A stretch of 64,000 nt of DNA, taken from positions 19,931-83,930 of the forward strand of contig NZ_NPGA01000017.1 of assembly GCF_002259485.1 (NCBI RefSeq), read 5' to 3'. The position numbers were made by a program, and so were the translations under genes. Source of the stretch: Rhodococcus sp. 14-1411-2a. Lineage in GTDB: Bacteria > Actinomycetota > Actinomycetes > Mycobacteriales > Mycobacteriaceae. This document shows positions 54,485-64,000 of the stretch, one piece after another. Position 1 is the stretch's first letter. Each line of letters begins with the position of its first letter. The notes below the pieces were generated by a model that was not told where the DNA came from, ran no database searches, and was given only the letters and a program-made list of their open reading frames with translations.

Positions 54485-56128
54485 ATGGCGGAGCTGACGA
54501 TCTCCTCCGACGAGATCCGTAGCGCGATCGATAACTTCACCGCGAGCTACTCACCGGAGTCTTCCCGCGAGGAGGTCGGCACGGTTACGGACACGAGCGA
54601 CGGAATCGCTCACGTGTCCGGATTGCCGTCGGCGATGTCCAACGAACTCCTGGAATTCCCCGGCGGAGTCCTCGGTGTCGCGCTGAACCTGGATGCCACC
54701 GAAATCGGTGCAGTCATCCTCGGTGACTACGAGCACATCGAAGAAGGCCAGGAAGTCAAGCGCACCGGAGACGTGCTGTCGGTCCCCGTGGGCGACGGCT
54801 ACCTCGGCCGCGTCGTGGACCCCCTGGGCAAGCCCATCGACGGCCTCGGCGACATCGAGTCCTCCGAGACCCGCGCCCTCGAACTGCAGGCTGCCTCGGT
54901 GCTCGAGCGTCAGCCCGTCGAGGAGCCGCTGCAGACCGGTATCAAGGCGATCGACGCCATGACCCCGATCGGCCGCGGCCAGCGTCAGCTCATCATCGGC
55001 GACCGCAAGACCGGCAAGACCGCGGTCTGCATCGACGCGATCCTGAACCAGAAGGCCAACTGGGAGAGCGGCGACGAGAAGAAGCAGGTTCGCTGCATCT
55101 ACGTCGCCATCGGCCAGAAGGGCTCGACGATCGCAGGCGTCAAGGCTGCACTCGAAGAGCAGGGCGCACTCGAATACACGACCATCGTCGCGGCTCCCGC
55201 GTCCGATTCGGCCGGCTTCAAGTGGCTCGCCCCGTACACCGGCTCGGCCATCGGCCAGCACTGGATGTACCAGGGCAAGCACGTCCTCATCGTGTTCGAC
55301 GACCTGACCAAGCAGGCCGAGGCATACCGCGCCATCTCGCTGCTGCTGCGTCGTCCGCCGGGCCGCGAGGCATACCCCGGTGACGTCTTCTACTTGCACT
55401 CCCGTCTGCTGGAGCGTTCGGCGAAGCTGTCCGACGAGCTCGGTGGCGGATCGTTGACGGCTCTGCCGATCATCGAGACCAAGGCCAACGACGTCTCGGC
55501 GTACATCCCGACCAACGTCATCTCCATCACCGACGGCCAGGTCTTCCTGGAGTCGGACCTGTTCAACAAGGGCGTCCGTCCCGCGATCAACGTCGGTATC
55601 TCGGTGTCCCGAGTCGGCGGCGCGGCACAGACCAAGGGCATGAAGAAGGTCTCCGGATCTCTTCGCCTCGAGCTCGCTCAGTTCCGCGAGCTGGAAGCCT
55701 TCTCTGCGTTCGCGTCCGACCTCGACGCGGCCTCCAAGGCTCAGCTCGAGCGCGGCGCACGTCTGGTCGAGCTGCTCAAGCAGGATCAGTACGCCCCGGT
55801 TGCCGTCGAAGATCAGATTGTCTCGATCTGGCTCGCAGGGCAGGGAACGTACGACTCGGTTCCCGTCGGCGACGTGCGTCGCTTCGAGACCGAGCTGCTC
55901 GAGGACCTGCACCGCAACGCCAGCGGCGTCTACGACAGCATTGCCGGTGGCAAGGCTCTCGACGAGGACAACCAGAAGGCACTGACCGAGGCGACCGAGA
56001 AGTTCAAGGCCGGCTTCGTCGACTCGGACGGCAACCGCGTTGTCAACGAGGCCGAGGCAGACACTCTGAACGCCGACGAGGTCAGCCAGGAGCAGGTCAA
56101 CGTCACTCGCAAGACAGTCAGCAAGTAG
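54485..56128 (+). CDS. atpA: ATP synthase F1 subunit alpha
   Basis: The 547-residue non-catalytic nucleotide subunit has its P-loop in [14 protein letters not shown] near residue 172 and [17 protein letters not shown] near residue 366, the ATP synthase alpha/beta signature. After the usual end of the C-terminal helical domain it carries about 35 extra acidic residues ([22 protein letters not shown] to the end). A C-terminal extension of this kind suppresses ATP hydrolysis in mycobacteria. GGAAGAGCAGGAAAC precedes the ATG. Confidence 0.97.
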   Translation: MAELTISSDEIRSAIDNFTASYSPESSREEVGTVTDTSDGIAHVSGLPSAMSNELLEFPGGVLGVALNLDATEIGAVILGDYEHIEEGQEVKRTGDVLSVPVGDGYLGRVVDPLGKPIDGLGDIESSETRALELQAASVLERQPVEEPLQTGIKAIDAMTPIGRGQRQLIIGDRKTGKTAVCIDAILNQKANWESGDEKKQVRCIYVAIGQKGSTIAGVKAALEEQGALEYTTIVAAPASDSAGFKWLAPYTGSAIGQHWMYQGKHVLIVFDDLTKQAEAYRAISLLLRRPPGREAYPGDVFYLHSRLLERSAKLSDELGGGSLTALPIIETKANDVSAYIPTNVISITDGQVFLESDLFNKGVRPAINVGISVSRVGGAAQTKGMKKVSGSLRLELAQFRELEAFSAFASDLDAASKAQLERGARLVELLKQDQYAPVAVEDQIVSIWLAGQGTYDSVPVGDVRRFETELLEDLHRNASGVYDSIAGGKALDEDNQKALTEATEKFKAGFVDSDGNRVVNEAEADTLNADEVSQEQVNVTRKTVSK

Positions 56129-56180
56129 GCCTGCGATGACAGATGCCAAGACGAGCACAGAAGGGAGCGTGAACAGCTAG

Positions 56181-57152
56181 ATGGCAAGCATTCTCGAGCT
56201 TCGCTCCCGCATCAAGTCGGTCAACTCGACCAAGAAGATCACCAAGGCACAAGAGCTGATCGCGACATCGCGGATCACCAAGGCTCAGGCTCGCGTTGCC
56301 GCATCGAAGCCGTATGCGGAAGAGATCACCAAGGTGCTCTCCGCGTTGGCGAGTGCATCGAGCTCGCTCGATCACCCGCTGCTCAACGAGCGACCCGAGC
56401 CCAAGCGTGCCGCGGTTCTGGTCGTGACCAGCGACCGCGGTATGTGCGGCGGCTACAACTCCAACGTGCTCAAGGAGACGGAGGAGCTGTTCCAGCTGCT
56501 CCGCTCCGAGGGCAAGGATCCGGTCATCTACGTCCTCGGCGCAAAAGGCCTGGGCTACTACACATTCCGCGAGCGGGACGTGAAGGGTGCCTGGACGGGC
56601 TTCTCTCAGGAGCCCGGATACGCCGACGCGGCCAAGGCCAGTAGGCACCTGGTCGAGCTGTTCATGGCCGGCTCGGGCACCGAGGTCGAGGCTCCCAACG
56701 GTGAAGGCACCGTCGAGGGCGTGGACGAGTTGCACATCGTCTACACCCGCTTCGTGTCGATGCTCACGCAGAAGCCCGAAGTTCGCCGTATGGCACCGCT
56801 CGAAATCTCGTACACAGACGAGGAATTCGAGATGGGTGCGGATGCGCTGAGCGACTCACCGACCGCAGATGTGCAGGCACAGTACGAGTTCGAGCCGGAA
56901 GCGGGAACTCTGCTCTCGGCGCTGCTGCCCAAGTACATCAGCACCAGGATCTATGCGTCGTTGCTCGATGCAGCAGCGTCGGAGTCCGCGGCGCGTCGTA
57001 CCGCCATGAAGGCAGCGACGGACAACGCGAACGAATTGGTCGAGACCTTGAGCCGTCAGGCCAACCAGGCTCGGCAGGCCCAGATCACCCAGGAAATCAG
57101 CGAAATCGTCGGTGGCGCCAACGCGTTGGCCGACAGCGCAGGAAGTGACTAA
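56181..57152 (+). CDS. atpG: ATP synthase F1 subunit gamma
   Basis: The 323-residue rotor shaft has the N- and C-terminal coiled coil ([25 protein letters not shown] and [47 protein letters not shown]) around a Rossmann-like centre with [17 protein letters not shown]. Between residues 165 and 185 a loop rich in Glu, Gly and Asn ([20 protein letters not shown]) matches the extra loop found in mycobacterial gamma, which limits ATP hydrolysis. Confidence 0.96.
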   Translation: MASILELRSRIKSVNSTKKITKAQELIATSRITKAQARVAASKPYAEEITKVLSALASASSSLDHPLLNERPEPKRAAVLVVTSDRGMCGGYNSNVLKETEELFQLLRSEGKDPVIYVLGAKGLGYYTFRERDVKGAWTGFSQEPGYADAAKASRHLVELFMAGSGTEVEAPNGEGTVEGVDELHIVYTRFVSMLTQKPEVRRMAPLEISYTDEEFEMGADALSDSPTADVQAQYEFEPEAGTLLSALLPKYISTRIYASLLDAAASESAARRTAMKAATDNANELVETLSRQANQARQAQITQEISEIVGGANALADSAGSD

Positions 57153-58604
<1,452 letters not shown>

Positions 58605-58610
58605 ACCGAC

Positions 58611-58994
58611 GTGACTTCTTCCGAGAAGAGCGGCATGGAGGTCTCCCTGGTCGCTGTGGAGCAAAAGCTGTGGTCCGGTACCGCGACCATCGTCAGCGCT
58701 CAGACCACCGAAGGTGAGATCGGCATCATGCTGGGCCACGAGCCTGTGCTCGGGCAGTTGATCGAGGGCGGCACGGTGTCGATCACGACCACGGACGGCG
58801 AAAAGCTCATCGCAGCCGTCCACGGTGGATTCCTGTCGGTGACCGGCAAGACGGTCACCGTGCTGGCAGAATCGGCCGATTTCGCCGACGACATCGATGT
58901 CGAGGCGGCACGGGCTGTAGTGGCAGAGAACGGCGACGACCTCGAGGCCATTGCTGTGGCCAAGGGTCGTGTCCGCGCTGTCGAGCGGTCCTAG
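58611..58994 (+). CDS. atpC: ATP synthase F1 subunit epsilon
   Basis: The 127-residue protein starts at GTG ([19 protein letters not shown]), 6 nt after atpD; an in-frame ATG 24 nt later is possible. The N-terminal beta-sandwich ([23 protein letters not shown]) is typical. The C-terminal part after about residue 95 is short and ends [16 protein letters not shown], much reduced against the two-helix inhibitory domain of E. coli, as in other actinobacteria. Confidence 0.94.
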   Translation: MTSSEKSGMEVSLVAVEQKLWSGTATIVSAQTTEGEIGIMLGHEPVLGQLIEGGTVSITTTDGEKLIAAVHGGFLSVTGKTVTVLAESADFADDIDVEAARAVVAENGDDLEAIAVAKGRVRAVERS

Positions 58995-59023
58995 GTACAC
59001 GAGAAGCCGCGACGAGACCTGCG

Positions 59024-59461
59024 ATGCACTACGGATTGATTGTTCTGATCATTCTGGTTGTGCTGCTCGCAGGGCTCGTCGCGGCTTTTGCGTACCGTCT
59101 GATGGTTCTACGGCGAGGGGGAACCGCCGCGATCATGCGGGTGTTGCCGACGGACGGTGGTGCCGGTTGGCGTCACGGCATCATTCGGTACGGAGACAAC
59201 ACACTCGTATTCTTCAAGCTGTCCAGTCTTCGCCCCGGCCCCGATCATCGGCTGGGTAGGCAGGACATTCACGTGGGTGATCGACGAGCCCCACGAGACA
59301 CCGAGTTCGACATCATGACACCGGACATCGCCGTGTTGGAACTGTCCGACAATGGTAAATATTTCGAGATCGCCCTCGACAGAAGTGCGTTGACCGCTTT
59401 CCTGTCCTGGGTCGAATCTCGTCCCTCCGGCCGATCGCGTCGCCGCCGACCGGCGGCCTGA
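59024..59461 (+). CDS. DUF2550 membrane protein
   Basis: The 145-residue protein begins with one transmembrane helix (YGLIVLIILVVLLAGLVAAFAYRL) and continues in a cytosolic domain with RRGGTAAIMRVLP, WRHGIIRYGDNTLVFFKL, FDIMTPDIAVLEL and a basic C-terminus (RSRRRRPAA). This DUF2550 protein follows atpC in mycobacteria as well, and 29 nt separate them here. No function is known. Its stop abuts that of the convergent cobalamin adenosyltransferase gene. Confidence 0.85.
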   Translation: MHYGLIVLIILVVLLAGLVAAFAYRLMVLRRGGTAAIMRVLPTDGGAGWRHGIIRYGDNTLVFFKLSSLRPGPDHRLGRQDIHVGDRRAPRDTEFDIMTPDIAVLELSDNGKYFEIALDRSALTAFLSWVESRPSGRSRRRRPAA

Positions 59462-60064
59462 TCAGCTCTCGCCGGTAGTCGGGTCGCTCGAAGCGCGGCT
59501 CGACCCGGGAACCCACTGGACGTCGCCCTCGGGGTTGGCGTATCGGCTCAGAATGAACAGCAGATCCGAAAGCCGGTTGAGGTATTTCGCCGGCAATGCA
59601 CTCGTTGTTTCCGGGCTCGCGTGCACCGCAGCCCATGCCGACCGCTCTGCCCGTCGGGCCACCGTTCGCGACACGTGTAGCAACGCTCCCAGCGGCGTTC
59701 CGCCCGGCAGAATGAACGACGTCAGTGCGGGGAGAGCCTCGTTGAACTCGTCGCACCAGCCCTCGAGCCGGTCGACGTAGCTCTGATCGATGCGCAGAGG
59801 CGGGTACTGCGGATTCTCGACGACCGGAGTCGACAGATCGGCCCCCGCGTCGAAGAGATCGCTCTGGATGGTGCGGATCACCGAATGGACCGATTCGGGC
59901 GGGTTGCCGAGTGCGAGAACCACACCGAGGCTCGCGTTGGTCTCGTCGCAGTCCGCGTAGGCAACGAGTCGTTCGTCGTTCTTGGACACCCTCGAGAAAT
60001 CACTCAGCCCGGTGGTCCCGTCGTCGCCGGTTCTCGTGTAGATGCGGGTGAGGTGGACGGCCAT
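59462..60064 (-). CDS. PduO-type ATP:cob(I)alamin adenosyltransferase
   Basis: The 200-residue trimeric helical enzyme starts at the ATG giving [37 protein letters not shown] is the N-terminal ATP loop, DECNASLG-type is seen as [12 protein letters not shown] near residue 40, and [25 protein letters not shown] near residue 125 carries the Arg that bind cobalamin/ATP. It makes adenosylcobalamin. TACCGT lies 7 nt upstream, suggesting leaderless transcription, divergent from murA within 54 bp. Confidence 0.92.
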   Translation of the reverse strand: MAVHLTRIYTRTGDDGTTGLSDFSRVSKNDERLVAYADCDETNASLGVVLALGNPPESVHSVIRTIQSDLFDAGADLSTPVVENPQYPPLRIDQSYVDRLEGWCDEFNEALPALTSFILPGGTPLGALLHVSRTVARRAERSAWAAVHASPETTSALPAKYLNRLSDLLFILSRYANPEGDVQWVPGSSRASSDPTTGES

Positions 60065-60071
60065 GCGCGCT

Positions 60072-60077
60072 ACGGTA
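60072..60077 (-). promoter_or_regulatory. -10-like box (TACCGT) of the adenosyltransferase gene
   Basis: TACCGT on the minus strand ends 7 nt before the ATG, a leaderless arrangement back-to-back with that of murA. Assigned by spacing only. Confidence 0.4.
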
Positions 60078-60106
60078 CCGCGCGGGTGTCGGCCGGTCCC
60101 GCTGGC

Positions 60107-60112
60107 TACGCT
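60107..60112 (+). promoter_or_regulatory. -10 box (TACGCT) of murA
   Basis: TACGCT ends 6 nt before the GTG start of murA, without a ribosome-binding site, so a leaderless mRNA is likely. No convincing -35 is visible. Confidence 0.45.
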
Positions 60113-60118
60113 GTCGAG

Positions 60119-61372
60119 GTGAGTGAACGCTTTTTGGTCAACGGTGGAAATCGCCTCGTCGGTGAGGTGGCGGTCGGTGGTGCGAAGAACAGCGTCCTCA
60201 AATTGATGGCGGCAGCGCTGCTGGCAGAGGGCACCAGCACGATCACCAACTGCCCCGACATCCTGGACGTGCCACTGATGGCAGAGGTGTTGCGCGGGCT
60301 CGGCTGTGAGGTCGAGTTGGAGGGATCGGTCGTTCACATCACCACTCCGGCCATGCCGAAGTATCACGCCGATTTCGCGGCGGTTCGCCAGTTCCGAGCT
60401 TCGGTGTGCGTGCTGGGGCCGCTGGTTGCGCGGTGCAAGAGAGCTGTCGTCGCTTTGCCGGGCGGAGACGCGATCGGGTCGCGTCCCCTCGACATGCATC
60501 AGTCCGGTCTTCAATTGCTCGGGGCACGCAGCGAGATCCAACACGGATGTGTCGTTGCGGAAGCAGACGAATTGCGCGGCGCGAACATCAGACTGGCGTT
60601 TCCGTCCGTCGGTGCCACCGAGAACATCTTGATGGCCGCAGTCCTCGCCACCGGGGAGACTGTGATCGACAACGCCGCGCGTGAGCCGGACATCGTCGAC
60701 GTGTGCAACATGCTCAACGAGATGGGTGCCGACGTCCGCGGTGCAGGCACCTCGACTTTGACCATTCGTGGTGTGAGCTCGCTGAAGCCGACGACCCATC
60801 GGGTGATCGGCGATCGCATCGTCGCCGCGACGTGGGGAATCGCCGCTGCCATGACTCGTGGGGACGTGCGAGTCCGCGGTGTGAACCCCAAGCATCTGTC
60901 GTTGGTGCTGGACAAATTGAGGTCCGCAGGCGCCGAGGTCACCAGCGAGCCCGACGGGTTCCGCGTCGTGCAACACGAGCGACCGCGGGCGGTCAATTTC
61001 GCGACGCTTCCGTATCCGGGGTTCCCGACCGACCTGCAGCCGATGGCAATCGGACTCGCGACCGTCGCCGACGGCACGTCGATGATCACCGAGAACGTCT
61101 TCGAGGCACGATTCCGGTTCGTCGAGGAGATGATCAGACTTGGGGCCGATGCGCGCACCGATGGCCATCACGCCGTGGTTCGCGGTGTGCCACAGCTGTC
61201 CAGCGCACCGGTGTGGTCCTCCGATATTCGGGCCGGGGCCGGCTTGGTTCTCGCGGGACTGGTGGCCGACGGTACGACGGAAGTGCACGACGTGTTCCAC
61301 ATCGATCGCGGTTATCCGCGATTCGTGGAGAACCTGAGTGCACTCGGCGGCAGCATCGAGCGGGTCAGCTGA
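60119..61372 (+). CDS. murA: UDP-N-acetylglucosamine 1-carboxyvinyltransferase
   Basis: The 417-residue enzyme adds enolpyruvate to UDP-GlcNAc, the first committed step of peptidoglycan synthesis. The start is GTG ([17 protein letters not shown]), placed by the conserved N-terminus. [18 protein letters not shown] near residue 21 has the Lys-Asn pair, and [15 protein letters not shown] carries Asp117 at the position where E. coli has the active-site Cys115. That Cys-to-Asp change is known in mycobacteria and gives intrinsic fosfomycin resistance. RDIV-type [17 protein letters not shown] follows near the end. Its stop overlaps the convergent MocR gene by 8 bp, and an rRNA operon follows after two further genes. 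Confidence 0.96.
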   Translation: MSERFLVNGGNRLVGEVAVGGAKNSVLKLMAAALLAEGTSTITNCPDILDVPLMAEVLRGLGCEVELEGSVVHITTPAMPKYHADFAAVRQFRASVCVLGPLVARCKRAVVALPGGDAIGSRPLDMHQSGLQLLGARSEIQHGCVVAEADELRGANIRLAFPSVGATENILMAAVLATGETVIDNAAREPDIVDVCNMLNEMGADVRGAGTSTLTIRGVSSLKPTTHRVIGDRIVAATWGIAAAMTRGDVRVRGVNPKHLSLVLDKLRSAGAEVTSEPDGFRVVQHERPRAVNFATLPYPGFPTDLQPMAIGLATVADGTSMITENVFEARFRFVEEMIRLGADARTDGHHAVVRGVPQLSSAPVWSSDIRAGAGLVLAGLVADGTTEVHDVFHIDRGYPRFVENLSALGGSIERVS

Positions 61373-62762
61373 GTAACACAGCTTCCAGCGCCTCGACCAA
61401 TATGCTTATCGCATAGTCCAATTCGTCGTCGGAGACGGATCCGTATCCCACGACGATTCCACCTCGGGCTGTGTGCGAGCGGGTCGAGTGTTCGAGCGTC
61501 GGTACGTCCACGCCCCTTGCGGCGCATGAGGTAGCGACGTCACGCGCTGCGGCAGGGTCGAGTAGCAACACGGTATGCAGGCCGGCTCCGACTCCGCGAA
61601 GTTCGCCGAACCTGGCCAGCGCGGCCGCGACCAGGCGGTCGCGGGCTCGATAGAGCCGCCGGGCCGTTCGGACGGCTCTGTCCCATTCGCCGTCGCGCAA
61701 GATGGACGTCATCGCATGCTGGACGGGAACCGAGGGGTGATCGCCGATCAAGCGGCGCGTTGCCGAGATGCGGTCGACCATCGACCGAGGTGCCACCATC
61801 CAGCCGAGACGGATCCCGGCACCGAGGGTCTTGGATACGGTGCCGAGGTACACGGTCCGGTCGGGTGCGAGTTCGGCCACGGTGGGCAAAGGTGCTACGC
61901 CGTAACGGAATTCGGAGTCGTAGTCGTCCTCGATGATCATGGAATCGTTGCTGTGAGCCCAGTCTGCCAGCGCACGTCGACGGCCGATGGGCATGAATGC
62001 GCCGGTCGGGTATTGATGCGACGGTGTGACGTACACGGCCGGTGTTCGTGGGGGAGTCGAGTCGAGTTGTTCGACGATCAGGCCATCGCGGTCGACGGGG
62101 ACGTCGTGCAAGGACCACCCGCGATGTGTCGCGAGCGCAGCGGCGGATTTGTAGCCTGGATTCTCCAGTGCCAGAACGTGTTCGACCGATTCGGCAGCGG
62201 AAAGCGCACCCAGGGCCAGGTCGAGGCCGTGAATGCTGCCCGTCGTGATCACGATCGACGCCGGTGTGGTGTGCAGCCCGCGGGCGCGGCGGAGTAGATC
62301 GGCGACGCGAGTCCTCAGTTCGAGCGTGCCGGCGGAATCGGGATAGTCGCCGGGAGGTGGTGTGCCGCCGACGTCGCGCCACGCGCGCTTCCAGGCATCG
62401 GATGCCGAGGGTGGAGTCCACGGGATTCCCGGACGGAGCGATATCCGCGGGGGCGTTCGTGGTGTGGTGTGTGCGCTCGACGCCATCGCAATCGATCGAG
62501 GTGCGCGGGGGATGTGTCGGACATAGTTACCCGAACCGCGCCGGGCATCGAGCCAACCTTCTGCGACAAGCTGTTCGTAAGCCTTCTCCACGACCGCACG
62601 CGCGATGCCCAGATCGACGGAAAGTGCTCGGGTACTGGGTAATCGAGAATCGGGCTGCAGGTCTCCATCGTCGATTGCGGACCGGATGCGATCCGCCAGT
62701 TGGACGGGCAACGTCCGAGCGTCGGCGCGATCGATGGTGATCGACAGAGAGATCGGGAGCAT
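61365..62762 (-). CDS. MocR-type regulator (GntR HTH fused to PLP aminotransferase domain), PdxR-like
   Basis: The 465-residue protein has an N-terminal GntR winged helix ([51 protein letters not shown], residues 20-70) and a C-terminal fold-type I aminotransferase domain with [26 protein letters not shown] and the PLP-binding Lys in [17 protein letters not shown] near residue 310. MocR proteins of the PdxR group use PLP as a signal and control vitamin B6 genes. The divergent neighbour encodes a pyridoxamine-phosphate-oxidase-like protein, which supports that reading. It is convergent with murA. Confidence 0.9.
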   Translation of the reverse strand: MLPISLSITIDRADARTLPVQLADRIRSAIDDGDLQPDSRLPSTRALSVDLGIARAVVEKAYEQLVAEGWLDARRGSGNYVRHIPRAPRSIAMASSAHTTPRTPPRISLRPGIPWTPPSASDAWKRAWRDVGGTPPPGDYPDSAGTLELRTRVADLLRRARGLHTTPASIVITTGSIHGLDLALGALSAAESVEHVLALENPGYKSAAALATHRGWSLHDVPVDRDGLIVEQLDSTPPRTPAVYVTPSHQYPTGAFMPIGRRRALADWAHSNDSMIIEDDYDSEFRYGVAPLPTVAELAPDRTVYLGTVSKTLGAGIRLGWMVAPRSMVDRISATRRLIGDHPSVPVQHAMTSILRDGEWDRAVRTARRLYRARDRLVAAALARFGELRGVGAGLHTVLLLDPAAARDVATSCAARGVDVPTLEHSTRSHTARGGIVVGYGSVSDDELDYAISILVEALEAVLLS

Positions 62763-62768
62763 GGAGTT

Positions 62769-62828
62769 GTGGTCCCTTTCGGTATCCGCGTCGAAGTGGC
62801 CTGAACAAAAGCAGCTCTATTGGACCAT
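62769..62828. promoter_or_regulatory. candidate MocR operator: repeated GTGG[T/C]C motifs
   Basis: GTGGTCC (62769-62775) and GTGGCCT (62796-62802) are 27 bp apart in direct orientation, and TTGGACCAT (62820-62828) contains an inverted copy. The second is within GAAGTGGCCTGA, close to the AAAGTGGW(-/T)CTA motif described for Corynebacterium PdxR. They lie in the 100-bp divergent region, where MocR regulators usually bind direct repeats. Confidence 0.45.
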
Positions 62829-62862
62829 GACGAAAGGCCACTCGTCCCGCATCCTGGAAACC

Positions 62863-63615
62863 ATGACAGTCGACGACGTGCCTCTTTCCCCGACAGCACG
62901 AACGGTAGTGATGCGGGGTAGGCATCGCGCCGGCCTCGAACGCGCAGCGTTGCTCGACGTACTGCGCTCGGCGCGCATATGCCACATCGGCGTGATCGTG
63001 GATGGAGTGCCTCGCGTCGTGCCTACCGTGTTCGGCGTGGATACCGCCGGTCCGGACAGGGAAGGCACGCTGTATCTGCATGGATCGGTGGCGTCACGCA
63101 GCATGATCGACGCTCCGGATCAGGACATCTGCGTCACTACGACTGTCGTCGACGGGCTCGTCCTGGCTCGATCGGCATTTCATCATTCGATGAACTATCG
63201 AAGCGCCGTTGTGGTCGGACGACCTCGCCGAGTGGAGGACGCCGACGAACGGATTAGAGCATTGGACGCGATCGTCGACCAGGTGGTCCCCGGAAGAAGC
63301 GTTCATCTGCGTTCACATACTCGGAAAGAGCTTGCAGCCACCGCGGTTCTGGCGCTTTCGATGTACGAGGCATCGGTGAAGTCGCGGTCAGGTGGACCGG
63401 TCGACGACGACCTCGACATCGAGCGGGGAGACGTATGGGCCGGAGTAGTTCCGGTGTGGGAGGCGCTCGGCGATGCCGAACCTGCCGCAGACCTCGCGGG
63501 GGACATTGCGGTGCCGGAGCACGTGGACGGTGTGCGCCGGAACGCGACTCGGGGGGCGAACGATGTTGCCGCAGTGAAGGTTCGGTCTGTGGCTGGCATC
63601 ACACGCGCACCCTGA
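62863..63615 (+). CDS. pyridoxamine 5'-phosphate oxidase-like flavin-binding protein
   Basis: The ATG (62863) giving MTVDDVPLSPTARTVVMRG is preferred because GGAAA lies upstream; an ATG at 62827 is possible. The 250-residue product has a split-barrel fold: GRHRAGLERAALLDVLRSARICHIGVIVDGVPRVVPTVFGVD, then LYLHGSVASRSMIDAPDQDICVTTTVVDGLVLARSAFHHSMNYRSAVVVGRPR. This is the PNPOx-like family that binds FMN, heme or F420, not the classical PdxH. The divergent MocR regulator suggests a B6 link, but its substrate is unknown. It ends 385 bp from the window edge, before the rRNA promoters. Confidence 0.8.
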   Translation: MTVDDVPLSPTARTVVMRGRHRAGLERAALLDVLRSARICHIGVIVDGVPRVVPTVFGVDTAGPDREGTLYLHGSVASRSMIDAPDQDICVTTTVVDGLVLARSAFHHSMNYRSAVVVGRPRRVEDADERIRALDAIVDQVVPGRSVHLRSHTRKELAATAVLALSMYEASVKSRSGGPVDDDLDIERGDVWAGVVPVWEALGDAEPAADLAGDIAVPEHVDGVRRNATRGANDVAAVKVRSVAGITRAP

Positions 63616-63695
63616 AGCGTGTAGAGGGCGCAATGACCCGACGCCCCGGGGCCGAGCTGCGCGAATACCCTGCGAGCATGGGTCGACCTGCCGAT

Positions 63696-63724
63696 TTGCG
63701 TTGGTGTGGTTGGTGGCGTAACTT
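63696..63724 (+). promoter_or_regulatory. possible upstream rRNA-operon promoter (TTGCGT-17-TAACTT)
   Basis: TTGCGT (63696-63701) and TAACTT (63719-63724) are 17 bp apart. It lies about 190 bp before the boxA-like element. Multiple promoters are usual for rRNA operons of fast-growing Mycobacteriales. Confidence 0.5.
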
Positions 63725-63824
63725 TTGTCGAGTCAGAGCGACGGACACCGACCCGGTCTTCACGGACTGGGTGAACGAGGTTGGACGTGTGGCCTGGCAG
63801 GTTTTATCCCCCAAGAGTCGGGCC

Positions 63825-63853
63825 TTGTGTCCGAGACCAAGCTGGGATAGGCT
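63825..63853 (+). promoter_or_regulatory. probable rRNA-operon promoter (TTGTGT-17-TAGGCT)
   Basis: TTGTGT (63825-63830) and TAGGCT (63848-63853) are 17 bp apart, and transcription would begin near 63860, about 50 nt before the boxA-like sequence. This is the promoter closest to the 16S gene. Another TTGGAC (63781-63786) upstream lacks an equally good -10. Confidence 0.6.
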
Positions 63854-63910
63854 GGAACAGTTGCCCTTGAGGCCGACGGACCGTGTGTCTGTGGGACGAG
63901 AGTGTGTGCG

Positions 63911-64000
63911 TGTTCTTTGAGAACTCAACAGTGTGTCGATGAATGTCAGTGCCGAAATATTTTGTTTTGGTGAAAGCATTCGATGTATCAGCCATCCGCT
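63911..64000 (+). other. rRNA operon leader with boxA-like antitermination signal
   Basis: TGTTCTTTGAGAACTCAACA, at 63911-63930, is the conserved actinobacterial pre-16S leader sequence: TGTTCTTTGA resembles boxA, which binds NusB-NusE and stops Rho-dependent termination. The rest of the AT-rich leader (AATATTTTGTTTTGG) runs to the window end. The 16S rRNA gene starts beyond base 64000; none of it is in view. Confidence 0.85.

Noticed and set aside
63435..63920. Open frame of 161 codons running from the PNPOx-like gene into the rRNA promoters
   Set aside because: It is out of frame with the PNPOx-like gene and covers the promoter and leader, which must be non-coding.

Overview
The window is high-GC actinobacterial chromosome, most likely Rhodococcus or a close relative in Mycobacteriales. 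The run argS-lysA-hom-thrC-thrB-rho-rpmE-prfA-prmC-threonylcarbamoyl-AMP synthase-wecA-atpI-atpBEFHAGDC-DUF2550-cob(I)alamin adenosyltransferase-murA, ending in an rRNA-operon leader, is the conserved core order of that group. atpF and atpH are separate genes here, unlike the fused Mycobacterium delta subunit, and a PTS for N-acetylglucosamine is present; both fit Rhodococcus. The genus call is an inference from gene order and protein features. No IS element, prophage, CRISPR array or obvious foreign island was seen.

Layout. 1-3170: end of an ABC-type NMT1/SsuA-like binding protein, a class III aminotransferase and a convergent GlcD-like flavoprotein. 3261-5936: two tandem DUF3558-type lipoproteins, a small orphan protein, peptidase E and a HIT protein. 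6182-9044: three-gene proton-translocating transhydrogenase (pntAA-AB-B). 9085-13561: membrane protein, a 584-nt gap, a paralogue of the small orphan protein, a kinase-like protein, a hotdog thioesterase and a BenE transporter. 13738-18562: GlcNAc uptake and catabolism (GntR regulator, PTS EIIA, EIIB and EIIC, nagA, nagB) with two DasR-type operator candidates. 18564-24791: AroE-like dehydrogenase, secreted HNH protein, quinone-oxidoreductase-like enzyme, and an SNF2 helicase overlapping a SWIM zinc-finger protein. 24870-30258: a complete five-gene valine-degradation operon with 4-nt overlaps. 30303-36507: Hsp70-like protein, MarR regulator, DUF2254 protein, methyltransferase, coiled-coil protein, tRNA-Arg(CCG), and a DUF3105-DUF305 membrane pair.

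36739-64000 is mostly housekeeping: arginyl-tRNA synthetase, the lysine/threonine branch of the aspartate pathway, Rho with a long Asn/Arg/Asp-rich disordered insert, L31, RF1 and its methyltransferase, the t6A enzyme, the lipid-linked GlcNAc-1-P transferase, the whole F1Fo ATP synthase, MurA with Asp in place of the fosfomycin-target Cys, a MocR regulator divergent from a PNPOx-like protein, and finally the promoters and boxA-like leader of an rRNA operon whose 16S gene lies beyond the window.

I found no convincing new multi-gene system. The leads most worth following are the paralogous small orphan proteins (4510 and 10392), the overlapping helicase-SWIM pair, the truncated Hsp70-like ATPase, the apparent non-AUG start of atpB, and several TANNNT boxes 6-8 nt before start codons that suggest leaderless transcription.
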